Shown: in pieces, positions 35,593 through 44,264 of the stretch
Position numbering within the stretch: position 1 is the first letter of the stretch
How the letters are laid out: each line of letters starts with the position of its first letter
From: Deinococcus terrestris
GTDB lineage: Bacteria; Deinococcota; Deinococci; Deinococcales; Deinococcaceae
Length of the DNA stretch: 64,000 bases
Reading direction: 5' to 3'
NCBI RefSeq assembly: GCF_009377345.1
Contig: NZ_WBSL01000007.1
Location: 1 to 64,000 of the forward strand
Notes under the pieces: model-generated
What the model saw: the letters and a program-made list of their open reading frames with translations, nothing else
Told to the model about the DNA's origin: nothing
Databases searched by the model: none
Program-made: the position numbers and the translations under genes

Positions 35593-36850
35593 GTTCCTGT
35601 ACGCGTTCACGGTGCCAGCCACGGCGCTGGTCTTTTACACGTCTCACTTGCGCGACCTGCAGCGCCGGGGTCACCGGGTGCATCTGGTGAGCGACCCTGA
35701 GCCGCCGGGTGTGGTCCGCGAGGTGGTCCGGCGCAGTGGAGTGACCTTTCACGCCGTTCCGATGCGGCGCGAGATTCGGTTGCGGGCGGACCTCGCGTCC
35801 CTGGCAGCGATGGTCCGGACCGTGCGCCGCGTGCGGCCCGACGTCCTGAACTTCACCACGCCCAAGGGGGCCTTGCTTGCGGGCCTGGCGGGCGCCGTCC
35901 ACCGGGTCCCGCTGCGCGTGTACAACATGATGGGCCTGCGCAGCGAGACCGCACGCCGCACCCCGCTGGCTCCCCTGAGGCCCCTGCTGCTGGCGATGGA
36001 ATGGCTCACGTGTGCCTGCGCCCACGAGGTGATCTGCATCAGTCCCTCCAACCGGGACGAGGCAATTGCCCTGGGGCTGGTGCGCCCTGGCAAGATTCGC
36101 GTGCTGGGATCGGGCAGTGCCGCCGGGATTCCGGTGGAGCGGTACGCGCGTCCGGACCCCGCGGCTGTGCAGGCCCTGCGCGGTCGCCTGAACCTGCCGG
36201 AGGGGACCCCGGTGGTCGGCTTCGTGGGCCGCCTGGTGCTGCAAAAGGGCCTGACGGAACTGCTTGAGGCCTGGCCGCTGGTCCACGCCTGCTTTCCGCA
36301 GGCCCGGCTGCTGCTGGTGGGGGAGTTGGACCCGGCCAATCCCCTTCCGGCGGCCGTGCGCCGGGCGCTGGACACCGGCCGGGGCATCGTGCGGCTGGAC
36401 GCCGAAGCCGACATGAGCCGCGTCTACCCCCTGATGAGCGTCTTTACCCTTCCGAGCCTGCACGAGGGGCTGGGGATGGTGCTGCTGGAGGCCTCGGCCG
36501 CCGGGGTGCCGACCGTGGTGACCGACGGTGCCGGGGTACGTGACACGAATCTGCCAGGAATCACGGGACTCCAGGTGCCTGCCGGAGACGTGCCTGCCCT
36601 GGCGCTGGCCCTGCAGCGGCTGCTGGCCGATCCCGCCTGGGCGCGTCGCCTGGGCCAGCAGGGGCAGGCCTGGGTTCAGGCCACTTTCAACGAACAGATC
36701 ATGAATGACCACTGGGCCACCTTCTATGAGGAGGCCTGGGCGCGGAGGCAAAGGGCACGCCGCGCGCGGCCCGGTTCCCCCACCCCGCTGACCTGGGGTC
36801 AGCATTCACCACCGGGCGGCCAGCAGGGACCGCCCAGGGAGGTTGTATGA
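35579..36850 (+). CDS. Glycosyltransferase family 4
   Basis: 423 residues from ATG 35579, overlapping the previous gene by 14 nt. The N-terminal half has FLYAFTVPATALVFYTSHLRDLQRRGH and VLNFTTPKGALLAGLAG, similar in plan to PglA/EpsD-like GT4 proteins. The C-terminal half has VVGFVGRLVLQKGLTELLEA and PSLHEGLGMVLLEASAAGVPTVVTD (E-x7-E). The last 50 residues are basic and Pro/Gly-rich. It is followed by an ATGA overlap with the aminotransferase gene. Possibly a xylosyl- or amino-sugar transferase, given its neighbours; this is inference only. Confidence 0.87.
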   Translation: MPPLRFLYAFTVPATALVFYTSHLRDLQRRGHRVHLVSDPEPPGVVREVVRRSGVTFHAVPMRREIRLRADLASLAAMVRTVRRVRPDVLNFTTPKGALLAGLAGAVHRVPLRVYNMMGLRSETARRTPLAPLRPLLLAMEWLTCACAHEVICISPSNRDEAIALGLVRPGKIRVLGSGSAAGIPVERYARPDPAAVQALRGRLNLPEGTPVVGFVGRLVLQKGLTELLEAWPLVHACFPQARLLLVGELDPANPLPAAVRRALDTGRGIVRLDAEADMSRVYPLMSVFTLPSLHEGLGMVLLEASAAGVPTVVTDGAGVRDTNLPGITGLQVPAGDVPALALALQRLLADPAWARRLGQQGQAWVQATFNEQIMNDHWATFYEEAWARRQRARRARPGSPTPLTWGQHSPPGGQQGPPREVV

Positions 36851-37977
36851 GTGTACCGACCCAACCGCGCCGTCCTCTGGACATGGCGGCGTCCGAACTG
36901 GACCAGAGTGACATCCAGGGGGTACTTGACGTGCTCCGCAGTGGCCGCCTGGCCCTGGGTCCCCAGGTCGAGGCCTTCGAGCAGGCCATGGCCGAGTACG
37001 TGGGCGTGCGCCACGCCGTCGCCGTCAATTCCGGAACTGCGGCCCTGCACCTGATCGTGCGGGCTCTGGGGCTGGGTCCCGGCGACGAGGTGCTGGTGCC
37101 CTCCTTCACCTTCGCGGCCAGTGTCAACGTGCTGCTCTACGAGGGCGTTCGCCCAGTGTTCGTGGACATCACCCCCGACACCTACAACCTGGACCCGGAA
37201 GAACTCGAGCGCCGACGCACGCCCCGGACGCGGGCGGTGATGGTGGTCGACGTGTTCGGGCATCCCGCACCCTGGACCGAACTCCAGGCGTTCGCCGAGC
37301 GGCACGGCCTCGCCCTGATTGACGACTGCTGCGAGGCGCTGGGCAGCCGCTACCGCGGCATTCCCCTGGGGCAGCTCGGGGACGCCGGGGCCTTCGCCTT
37401 TTACCCCAACAAGCAGATCACGACCGGGGAAGGCGGCATGGTCGTGACCAACCGCGACGACCTCGCGGACCTGGCCCGCAGCATGCGCAACCAGGGCCGG
37501 GGTCAGATGGGCGCCTGGCTGGAGCACGAGCGCCTGGGCTACAACTACCGCCTGCCGGAGCTGTCGGCGGCGCTGGGCGTCACCCAGCTCGCGCGGCTCG
37601 ATGCCTTCGTCGCGGCCCGGTCTGCGGTGGCCGCCCGCTACGACACGCTGCTGCAGGGGCTCGGGACCGTGACGCCCCCCGTCGTCCGGCCCGAGGTCGA
37701 CATGAGCTATTTCGTGTATGTGGTGACCCTGCAAGGGGGACTGCACCGGGACCGGGTGATGGAGGCGCTGCAGCAGCGCGGCGTGCCCAGCCGCGGCTAC
37801 TTCGCGCCCCTGCACCAGCAGCCGTACCTGCGAGAGCTGCTGGGTGAGGCGCCCGACTTGCCCGTGACCCAGGACGCGGCCCGCCGGACCCTGGCCCTGC
37901 CCTTCCACACGCGGCTGGGCGCGGAGGACGCCGCTTACGTCGTGCAGATGCTGCGCGAGGTCACGGAGCAGCCATGA
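36847..37977 (+). CDS. DegT/DnrJ/EryC1/StrS sugar aminotransferase
   Basis: 376 residues. PLP-dependent fold: SGTAALHLI (phosphate site), [25 protein letters not shown]159/D160 in [11 protein letters not shown], and the Schiff-base Lys189 in [15 protein letters not shown]. The start ATG overlaps the GT4 stop. It should transfer an amino group to a 4-keto-6-deoxy sugar nucleotide. The next gene encodes a FlaA1/PglF-type 4,6-dehydratase that could provide this substrate (PglF then PglE order of reactions). An acetyltransferase of the PglD type was not found in the window. Confidence 0.92.
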   Translation: MSVPTQPRRPLDMAASELDQSDIQGVLDVLRSGRLALGPQVEAFEQAMAEYVGVRHAVAVNSGTAALHLIVRALGLGPGDEVLVPSFTFAASVNVLLYEGVRPVFVDITPDTYNLDPEELERRRTPRTRAVMVVDVFGHPAPWTELQAFAERHGLALIDDCCEALGSRYRGIPLGQLGDAGAFAFYPNKQITTGEGGMVVTNRDDLADLARSMRNQGRGQMGAWLEHERLGYNYRLPELSAALGVTQLARLDAFVAARSAVAARYDTLLQGLGTVTPPVVRPEVDMSYFVYVVTLQGGLHRDRVMEALQQRGVPSRGYFAPLHQQPYLRELLGEAPDLPVTQDAARRTLALPFHTRLGAEDAAYVVQMLREVTEQP

Positions 37978-39407
37978 CTTGCCCGGACCCTGGCGGACAG
38001 CGGACCTTGATTCTGGGGGCTGGCTACGCGGGGCGGCTGATCGCCGAGGAGTTGCGGCGCCAGCCGCGCGCGGACCTGCTTCCGGTCGGATTTCTCGACG
38101 ACGCCCCGGCGCTTCAGGGGCAGCAGGTGGCTGGCCTGCCTGTTCTGGGACCGATCCGGGGCCACATCGCCCTGGCCGCGGACCAGGCCCAGGCCCAGCG
38201 GCTGATTCTCGCCATGCCCTCCGCGTCCGGCGAGGAGGTGCGGGGCATTTTTGAAGAGGCGCAGGCCAGTGGCCGACTGGTGCAGATCATGCCGAGCCTG
38301 AGTGAACTGCTGCTCGACCGCCCCAAGGTGCCGCAACTGCGCGACGTCAACCTGGCAGACCTGCTGCGCCGCCCCCCGGCCCGGCTGGCGCACGAAGACA
38401 TCGGCGCGTATCTCACCGGACAGACGGTGCTCGTCACCGGAGCGGGGGGCTCGATCGGCAGCGAACTTGCCCGGCAGGTGGCGCACTATGCGCCGGGCCA
38501 CCTGATTCTCTTTGGGCGCGGGGAAAACAGCATTTTCTCGATTCAGCAGGAGCTGATCGAGCGCTTCCCGGAGGTGCGGCAAAGCGCCATCATCGGGGAC
38601 GTGCGGCATGCCAAGCACCTGCAGCGCGTCTTCGAGCGCTGTCAGCCCCAGGTGGTGCTGCACGCGGCGGCCCACAAGCATGTCCCCCTGATGGAGGACA
38701 GCCCCAGCGAGGCCATCTACAACAACGTGATCGGCACGCGGATTCTCAGCAGCCTGTGTCTGGAATTCGGCGTGCGGCGCTTCGTGAACATCTCCAGCGA
38801 CAAGGCCGTCAACCCCACCAGCGTGATGGGCGCGAGCAAGCGCCTGGCCGAGATGATCATCAGCGTGGCGGCGCAGAGTGCCAACCCGGATCAGGCGTTC
38901 ATGTCTGTCCGGTTCGGCAACGTGCTGGGCAGCCGCGGCAGTGTGGTGCCGACCTTTATCCGCCAGATTGAGGCCGGGGGGCCGGTCACCATCACCGACG
39001 AGCGGATGACGCGCTATTTCATGACCATTCCCGAAGCGTCGAGGCTGGTCTTGCAGGCCGGAGCCCTGGCGGACAACGGCAAGGTGTACGTCCTGAAAAT
39101 GGGGCAGCCGGTCCGGATCGTCGACCTCGCGCAGGACCTGATCCGGCTGTCGGGTCAGGACATCAAGATTTTGGTCACCGGGATGCGCCGGGGCGAAAAG
39201 CTGTACGAGGAACTGCTCACCGCCCACGAGAGCGTCGACCAGACCCCGCACGAGGACATTTTCATCGCCCGCCTGGAGGTGCCGGACGCGGAGTGGCTCG
39301 CGGCGGAACTCGCGGCCCTCGAAGCCTACGCCCGCGAGGAGGATTACGCGCACGTGCGGCAGCAGTTGCGCAAGATGATTCCGGAAAGTCAGGTGGCGGC
39401 CGAGTAA
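37974..39407 (+). CDS. Soluble FlaA1/PglF-like UDP-sugar 4,6-dehydratase
   Basis: 477 residues. An N-terminal CoA-binding-like Rossmann domain (TLILGAGYAGRLIAEEL, about 11-130) precedes the SDR domain: VLVTGAGGSIGSELARQ (about 152-168), HAAAHKHVPLMED, SSDKAVNPTSVMGASKR with the family's Met in place of Tyr (about Met285, Lys289), and RFGNVLGSRGSVVPTF. CapD/WbpM/PglF proteins usually have four N-terminal membrane helices of about 130 residues; these are absent and the start is fixed by an ATGA overlap, so the enzyme is cytoplasmic. Likely reaction: UDP-GlcNAc to the 4-keto-6-deoxy form. Substrate inferred. Confidence 0.9.
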   Translation: MTCPDPGGQRTLILGAGYAGRLIAEELRRQPRADLLPVGFLDDAPALQGQQVAGLPVLGPIRGHIALAADQAQAQRLILAMPSASGEEVRGIFEEAQASGRLVQIMPSLSELLLDRPKVPQLRDVNLADLLRRPPARLAHEDIGAYLTGQTVLVTGAGGSIGSELARQVAHYAPGHLILFGRGENSIFSIQQELIERFPEVRQSAIIGDVRHAKHLQRVFERCQPQVVLHAAAHKHVPLMEDSPSEAIYNNVIGTRILSSLCLEFGVRRFVNISSDKAVNPTSVMGASKRLAEMIISVAAQSANPDQAFMSVRFGNVLGSRGSVVPTFIRQIEAGGPVTITDERMTRYFMTIPEASRLVLQAGALADNGKVYVLKMGQPVRIVDLAQDLIRLSGQDIKILVTGMRRGEKLYEELLTAHESVDQTPHEDIFIARLEVPDAEWLAAELAALEAYAREEDYAHVRQQLRKMIPESQVAAE

Positions 39408-39422
39408 GGGCGGCTCCCTAGG

Positions 39423-40814
39423 TCAACGGTCGCGCAGCAGCAGGTGGAGACGCTGGCGTTCCTGATCCGGGACCACGTAGTACCAACTGCCGCCGATGAT
39501 TTTGCCCGTTCCCCGCACCTGCTCGTGGGCCTGGCTCTCCAGCAGGTAGCTGTGCTGGGTCCGTACCGTGATGACCTCGGACGGGGTGAGGTTGGTCCGC
39601 AGGTTGGAGGCCAGGTCATCAAGCAGCCGGTCGACGAGCCCAATCAGGTCGTCCAGCGGAACCGCACTAAATTCCCGAATGAGACTGGCAATCACTTCCT
39701 GCTGCCGGCGGTTGCGCCCCAAGTCCCCCTCGGGATCGTTCTTTCTCATGCGGGTGTAAGCCAGGGCCTGCAAGCCGTCCAGGCGTTGGGAGCCCGGCGT
39801 GAAGGCGTACGGTCCCACTGTGAAGGCAAAAGCGGGATGAACCTCGACCCCTCCCACGGCGTCGATGGCCTGCCGGAACCCGGCCAGGCTGATTTCCACG
39901 TACCGGTCCATCGGAAAGCCCAGAAAGCGCTCGACGGCCTGCGTTTGCAGGCTCGGCCCCCCGTAGGCGTAGGCGGCATTCAGTTTGACCCAGCCCCGGC
40001 CAGGGAGCTGCACGCGCGTGTCCCGTGGAATATTCAGGAACGTCAGCCGCTTTCCCACGGGATCGAAGGTCAGGACCATCAGCACGTCGCCGCGGCCGCG
40101 GCCGAGTTGCTCCTCGTCGTTGCCGATCAGGAGAAGGTGGAGCCGGTGGTCCGACATCGCCCGCTCGCGGAAGGTCGCCGGGACAGGAGGGGAGGCGGCT
40201 GCCCCGGGGGACCTGGGGGCAGGTGAGGCGGCTTCCTGGACCGTGGCCGCCGCTGGTGGGGAGGGCGGCGGGGCCGCAACGGGCGGCGTCACGCGAGGCT
40301 GAGGTTCAGGCTGCGGGGGGGGCGCGGGCTTCGGGGGTGCTGGAGGGGACGGCGCGGGCTCCTGGCGAGCGGCGGCGCCCGCCTTGCCGTGCTCCCGTGG
40401 GGGCGCTGGTGGGGGAGACGGTGTAGTGGGGGCAGGGGGCGGAGCGGCGGGCCGTGCGGCGGCCGTGGGGCCAGAAGACTCCGGCGGTTCTTGCGCTTCC
40501 GGCTCCGGAGCAGGGGGCTCGGGCTCCGGAGCCGGGGCAGGTTGTGCGGCGACGGGAGCGGACGCGGCCTTCTCCTGCGGCCGGGACGTTTGATACCGCC
40601 CCAGAGAAGTCGGCCGGTCCGGGGGAGGAAGTTCCAGAAAGATGGGGTCATCCAGCACCCCTGGCGGCACGGGGCTGGCGTCGCCCTCCAACTGCGCGTA
40701 CATTTGAGTCCACAACTGCCGCAGAGTGGCCTGGGAATCGTAGAGCCACCACCCTCCCAGCCCAGCCACGATCAGCAGGGCCGCGCCTACTCTCCGGAGC
40801 CAGCGGCGTTTCAT
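39423..40814 (-). CDS. LytR-CpsA-Psr (LCP) family protein
   Basis: 463 residues from ATG 40814. One N-terminal membrane helix (about 7-25) is followed by a very long Pro/Ala/Glu-rich linker (about 60-215) and the LCP domain (about 225-400), with HLLLIGND, RGDVLMVLTFDP, FLNIPRDTRVQLPG (the PRDT arginine that contacts the pyrophosphate), LNAAYAYGGP, RYVEISLAGFRQAIDAVGGV and DLGRNRRQQEVI (RxxRQ). LCP enzymes ligate undecaprenyl-linked polymers to the cell wall. The proline-rich stalk may span a thick wall layer. It converges on unit C with only 15 nt between stops. A frame open to 40979 is not supported by homology. Confidence 0.88.
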   Translation of the reverse strand: MKRRWLRRVGAALLIVAGLGGWWLYDSQATLRQLWTQMYAQLEGDASPVPPGVLDDPIFLELPPPDRPTSLGRYQTSRPQEKAASAPVAAQPAPAPEPEPPAPEPEAQEPPESSGPTAAARPAAPPPAPTTPSPPPAPPREHGKAGAAARQEPAPSPPAPPKPAPPPQPEPQPRVTPPVAAPPPSPPAAATVQEAASPAPRSPGAAASPPVPATFRERAMSDHRLHLLLIGNDEEQLGRGRGDVLMVLTFDPVGKRLTFLNIPRDTRVQLPGRGWVKLNAAYAYGGPSLQTQAVERFLGFPMDRYVEISLAGFRQAIDAVGGVEVHPAFAFTVGPYAFTPGSQRLDGLQALAYTRMRKNDPEGDLGRNRRQQEVIASLIREFSAVPLDDLIGLVDRLLDDLASNLRTNLTPSEVITVRTQHSYLLESQAHEQVRGTGKIIGGSWYYVVPDQERQRLHLLLRDR

Positions 40815-41061
40815 TTGACCATCTTGACATCTCGCAGCTGTGCGTAAAGGCATTTCCTGCGGCGCGGTCCTCCCAGGGCGGGCGACGTCCGCAGGCGCGG
40901 AGAGCAGGTTCCTCTGAGCCGAACGAAGTGGGCCACCCTGCGGAAGGCAGCCCTCCCGGGCCCGGTGCTGGCGGCGCACGCCACATGGAGCGCCCCAAAG
41001 TCGGGCGAGACAGTAGACTCAGGCGGATTGGGCCTCAAGCCCTCTTGTGCCTGCCCCCCGT
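40815..41061. other. Divergent promoter region before unit D
   Basis: About 250 bp between the LCP gene and the start of unit D, transcribed apart. No clear -35/-10 pair was recognised. A GAGGAG ribosome-binding site follows at 41062. Confidence 0.4.
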
Positions 41062-41074
41062 GAGGAGTGTATCT

Positions 41075-41134
41075 ATGTTCGACCCAGTGCTCGTGCCTGG
41101 ACAGCGGCAACCGGAATCGGAGTGCTTCGCGTGA
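41075..41134 (+). CDS. 19-codon upstream ORF coupled to the Wzc-like gene
   Basis: ATG at 41075 has GAGGAG (41062-41067) at 7-nt spacing and encodes MFDPVLVPGQRQPESECFA. Its TGA (41132-41134) overlaps the GTG start of the next gene (GTGA). The good ribosome-binding site, together with the weak signal of the next gene, suggests translational coupling or a leader peptide. Too short to show homology; it could be chance. Confidence 0.45.
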   Translation: MFDPVLVPGQRQPESECFA

Positions 41135-42804
41135 CCATCGGCCGCACTTCCGCCCCCGGTTCTTCAGAGGCGTCTCGCCAGGAGGCCGAAACCGAAATTG
41201 ATCTCGCCACGCTCTTGCAGGGCGTGAGGCGGCGTCTGCCCGCTGTCCTCCTGACGGCCGCTGTCCTGGCGCTGGCCGCCTACCTGTGGTCCCTCATCCG
41301 GCCGCCGGTGTACGAGGCCACCGCGAACCTGCTGGCCTCCAGCAGCCAGAGTCAGATTGGTGTGGTGGGGGGGGCAGTGGTTTCTCCGTTGCCCCCGGGC
41401 ACGGTTGCGGACGTCGTGGCGAGCCCCCTGATTCTGCGGCCGCTGGTGCAGGCTGTGGAAAAGAGCCCGGAGATCGGGGCAGAGGAGCGGCAACGGCTGG
41501 TCCGCACGCTGACACGTGACCTGCTGACCGGGGGGGAAGAGGGGTCGGTAGCCCCGCAACACCGGACCATCTCGGTCACAGCCGAGCAGGGAGGTCAGGA
41601 GAACAGCACCTATCAGGTGCGTGCCCGTGCGCAGACCCCCCAGGCCGCGCAGGTGTTGGCCAACCTGACGGTGAGCTTGCTGCTGGAGTGGGATACGGAG
41701 CGCACGCTCCGGGACGTGCGTCTTGCCCGGGAGAATTTCACCCTCCAGTTGGCCCAGACGGACCGCCGACTGGCCCTGCCGGGTCTGTCGGCCCTGGAGC
41801 GCCAGACCCTGCTGTACCGCCGCGCGACCATGCAGGACAATCTCGCGCAACTCCGCTTGCTGGAGCAGGCGCAGCCGGGGGTCCTCAAGCCTCTGTCGGC
41901 GGCCACCGAGCCGCTCCGTCCGGTCAGTTCCTCTCCGCTGCGCAACGCTGGACTGACCGCGTTGCTGGCGCTGCTGCTGGGCACTGGCCTGGCAACCCTG
42001 CTGGCGGTGCTGGATCGCCGGATCCAGAGCGAGGCGGGCCTGCTGAGCCTGGGCCTGCCCGTCCTGGGAGTTCTCCCACGTCTGTCCGGCCGGGGCGCTG
42101 CCCAACTGGAGCAGACTGACGCCCTGGGATTTGTGCGGATCAACCTTCAGGCCACCCTGCCAGTGCCGCGGCCCATTCTGATGATTTCGGGAATCACCGG
42201 GGGCGAGGGTGCCAGTGCCCTGACGTCTGCCCTGGCCAGCAGCTTGGCGGCCAGTGGCCAACGGGTGCTGATTCTTGACGCGGACGCGCGGCATGGTCGG
42301 CCGCGGGAGTGGGACGCGGCCAAACACGCTGGGTCCGGGCCGCCGCTCAGCGGCGCGAGTGGTGTGCGCCGCCTTGAAGAAGCTCCCGGTGCCCCCACGA
42401 GCGTGCAGGTGCGGCCTGCTGCGCCGGGCGTGGACGTGCTGCCCATCGGCATGGTCTCTGGAGGGAGTCTGGGGCTGAGTCATCCAGAGCTCGGAGAGTG
42501 GCTGCGCCGCTGGAGCCAGGGGTACGATGTGGTTCTGGTGGATAGCCCTCCCCTGTCGACCTTCCCCGACGGCTTGGCCCTGGGCAGACACGCGGACGCC
42601 ACCCTCCTGGTGATCGCCGCGGGTCAGACGCTCCTGCCCGATGTGCAGCAGGTGCTGCGCCGCCTGCAGGTGGCCGGAGCGCCTGTCTTGGGATTCGTGC
42701 TGAACCAGGGCGCGGCGCCTTCCCGGCCGTTCCGTCGCGGCTCCGGGCCGTCTGTGGCGGCCCCCCGCCCTGCCCCTTCTCCGGCTGTAAAGGAAGTGCG
42801 GTAG
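41131..42804 (+). CDS. Wzc-like chain-length protein with a degenerate BY-kinase domain (second copy)
   Basis: 557 residues from GTG 41131 (an upstream GTG at 41122 is possible). A Wzz domain lies between membrane helices at about 37-56 and 274-294; a coiled coil at about 190-245 joins them. The P-loop domain has SGITGGEGASALTSALA, with Ala361 where BY-kinases have the Walker A lysine. Walker A' ILDADARH is kept, as is Walker B YDVVLVDSPPL. The tail is Pro/Arg-rich without tyrosine. As with the copy at 22844, chain-length control without kinase activity is expected. First full gene of unit D, followed 3 nt later by the WbaP-like gene. Confidence 0.85.
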   Translation: MTIGRTSAPGSSEASRQEAETEIDLATLLQGVRRRLPAVLLTAAVLALAAYLWSLIRPPVYEATANLLASSSQSQIGVVGGAVVSPLPPGTVADVVASPLILRPLVQAVEKSPEIGAEERQRLVRTLTRDLLTGGEEGSVAPQHRTISVTAEQGGQENSTYQVRARAQTPQAAQVLANLTVSLLLEWDTERTLRDVRLARENFTLQLAQTDRRLALPGLSALERQTLLYRRATMQDNLAQLRLLEQAQPGVLKPLSAATEPLRPVSSSPLRNAGLTALLALLLGTGLATLLAVLDRRIQSEAGLLSLGLPVLGVLPRLSGRGAAQLEQTDALGFVRINLQATLPVPRPILMISGITGGEGASALTSALASSLAASGQRVLILDADARHGRPREWDAAKHAGSGPPLSGASGVRRLEEAPGAPTSVQVRPAAPGVDVLPIGMVSGGSLGLSHPELGEWLRRWSQGYDVVLVDSPPLSTFPDGLALGRHADATLLVIAAGQTLLPDVQQVLRRLQVAGAPVLGFVLNQGAAPSRPFRRGSGPSVAAPRPAPSPAVKEVR

Positions 42805-42807
42805 GCC

Positions 42808-44262
42808 ATGGGCCTGCGCGTCCCGGCGGGAGGGGCGAGGGCGGTGGCGTCAGTCCGGCCGAGCCGTCGGGTGGGCGCGGCTCGCCTCACCGGACTTCCC
42901 CAGGCGATCTGCCTGGCGCTGGCGGATGTCCTCAGCGCCCTGATTGCGTACGCCCTTGCCTCGCTGGTCCTGACTGCTCTTGGGCGCTCAGGCTTGCCAC
43001 TGGAGAGCCTCCTGATCTGGCTGGGCCTCTGGGTGCTGTGGCGGGCCTACCAGGGCCTTTATCCCGGATATGGCCGTTCTCCTCAGACGGAACTGCGACT
43101 TCACACGACCGGAACCATTCAGATCGCCGTAGGGCAGTTGGCTGCCGCGTTTGCCGTGGACCGCTGGGCACCTGGGACCCTGGGGGTCGTGCTGGTATGG
43201 GCGCTCATTCTTGTCCTGTCCCTGCTGCTGCGGTATGCCGTCCGCGCCTTGCTGATTCGCGCCGGACAGTTCGGGCGGTCTATCAGCGTGATCGGAGCTG
43301 GGCGCACAGGTTCCCTGATCATCGGCCACCTGTGCGCCCACCCGTCCTATGGCCTCAACCCCGTCGCCGCCTACGATGATGACCGTTCCCTGCACGGCAC
43401 GGCGCTGCACGGCGTTCCTGTCCTGGGTCCTATCGAGCAGGCCCTCACCCAGCCGCTGACGGAGCAGGCCCTGCTCTCTATTCCTGGGGCGCGCGCAGAG
43501 ACGCAGCGGCATCTTGTGAACAGCGTCTACGGTTCCTTTGCGATCACCTGGGTGATTCCGGACCTGTTCGGCGTCCCCAACCAGGCCCTCTTGCCTCACA
43601 GCATCGGCAACGTGGCGAGCCTGGAGATCAGGAACAACCTCAGGAGTGTGCAGGCGCGGGTGCTCAAGCGCAGCATCGATCTGCTGGGAGCGGTGCTGGG
43701 TGGCCTTCTGATTTCTCCCCTGCTGCTGCTGATTGCTCTGGCGATCCGCCTCGACACGCCAGGCCCCGCTGTCTACCGTGCCCGCCGCCTGGGCCGGGGG
43801 GGACAGATGTTCGACTGTTTCAAATTCCGCAGCATGTATCGGGATGCGGACGAGAAATTAAAGCATGTGCTGGAGGATGACCCAGCCCTTCGCGCTGAGT
43901 TCGAGGCCACACACAAGCTCAAAAGTGACCCCCGCGTGACCCGCGTCGGGGCTTTTTTGAGAAAAACCAGCCTGGACGAGTTGCCGCAGTTGGCCAACGT
44001 CCTCCTGGGCACCATGAGCCTGGTCGGTCCACGGCCAATCGTGCAGGCTGAGGTGGAAAAGTACGGAGCTGTCTACGACACCTACAAGCTGATCCGCCCT
44101 GGGATGACGGGCTATTGGCAGGCCAACGGCCGCAGTGACACCAGTTACGCTGACCGGGTGGCCATGGACAGGTTTTACATCACCAATTGGACGCCTTGGC
44201 TGGACATGGTCATCATGATCCAGACCGTCCGTGTTGTGGTGATGGGCAAAGGAGCGTACTGA
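42808..44262 (+). CDS. WbaP-like polyprenyl-phosphate sugar-1-P transferase (initiating enzyme)
   Basis: 484 residues. Four to five N-terminal membrane helices (about 30-150) precede a Rossmann-like CoA-binding region ([32 protein letters not shown]), then a membrane helix with SP (about 290-312) and the bacterial sugar transferase domain: [41 protein letters not shown] with the catalytic Asp-Glu, and [20 protein letters not shown]. The YWQ.NGRS.T.Y form fits the hexose-1-P (galactose or glucose) WbaP/WcaJ group, not the PglC group. It starts synthesis of the unit D polymer. AAGGAAG lies upstream of the ATG. Confidence 0.9.
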   Translation: MGLRVPAGGARAVASVRPSRRVGAARLTGLPQAICLALADVLSALIAYALASLVLTALGRSGLPLESLLIWLGLWVLWRAYQGLYPGYGRSPQTELRLHTTGTIQIAVGQLAAAFAVDRWAPGTLGVVLVWALILVLSLLLRYAVRALLIRAGQFGRSISVIGAGRTGSLIIGHLCAHPSYGLNPVAAYDDDRSLHGTALHGVPVLGPIEQALTQPLTEQALLSIPGARAETQRHLVNSVYGSFAITWVIPDLFGVPNQALLPHSIGNVASLEIRNNLRSVQARVLKRSIDLLGAVLGGLLISPLLLLIALAIRLDTPGPAVYRARRLGRGGQMFDCFKFRSMYRDADEKLKHVLEDDPALRAEFEATHKLKSDPRVTRVGAFLRKTSLDELPQLANVLLGTMSLVGPRPIVQAEVEKYGAVYDTYKLIRPGMTGYWQANGRSDTSYADRVAMDRFYITNWTPWLDMVIMIQTVRVVVMGKGAY

Positions 44263-44264
44263 CC

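Noticed and set aside
40815..40979. N-terminal extension of the LCP gene
   Set aside because: The added residues are Arg/Pro-rich without homology, and the membrane helix directly follows the ATG at 40814.
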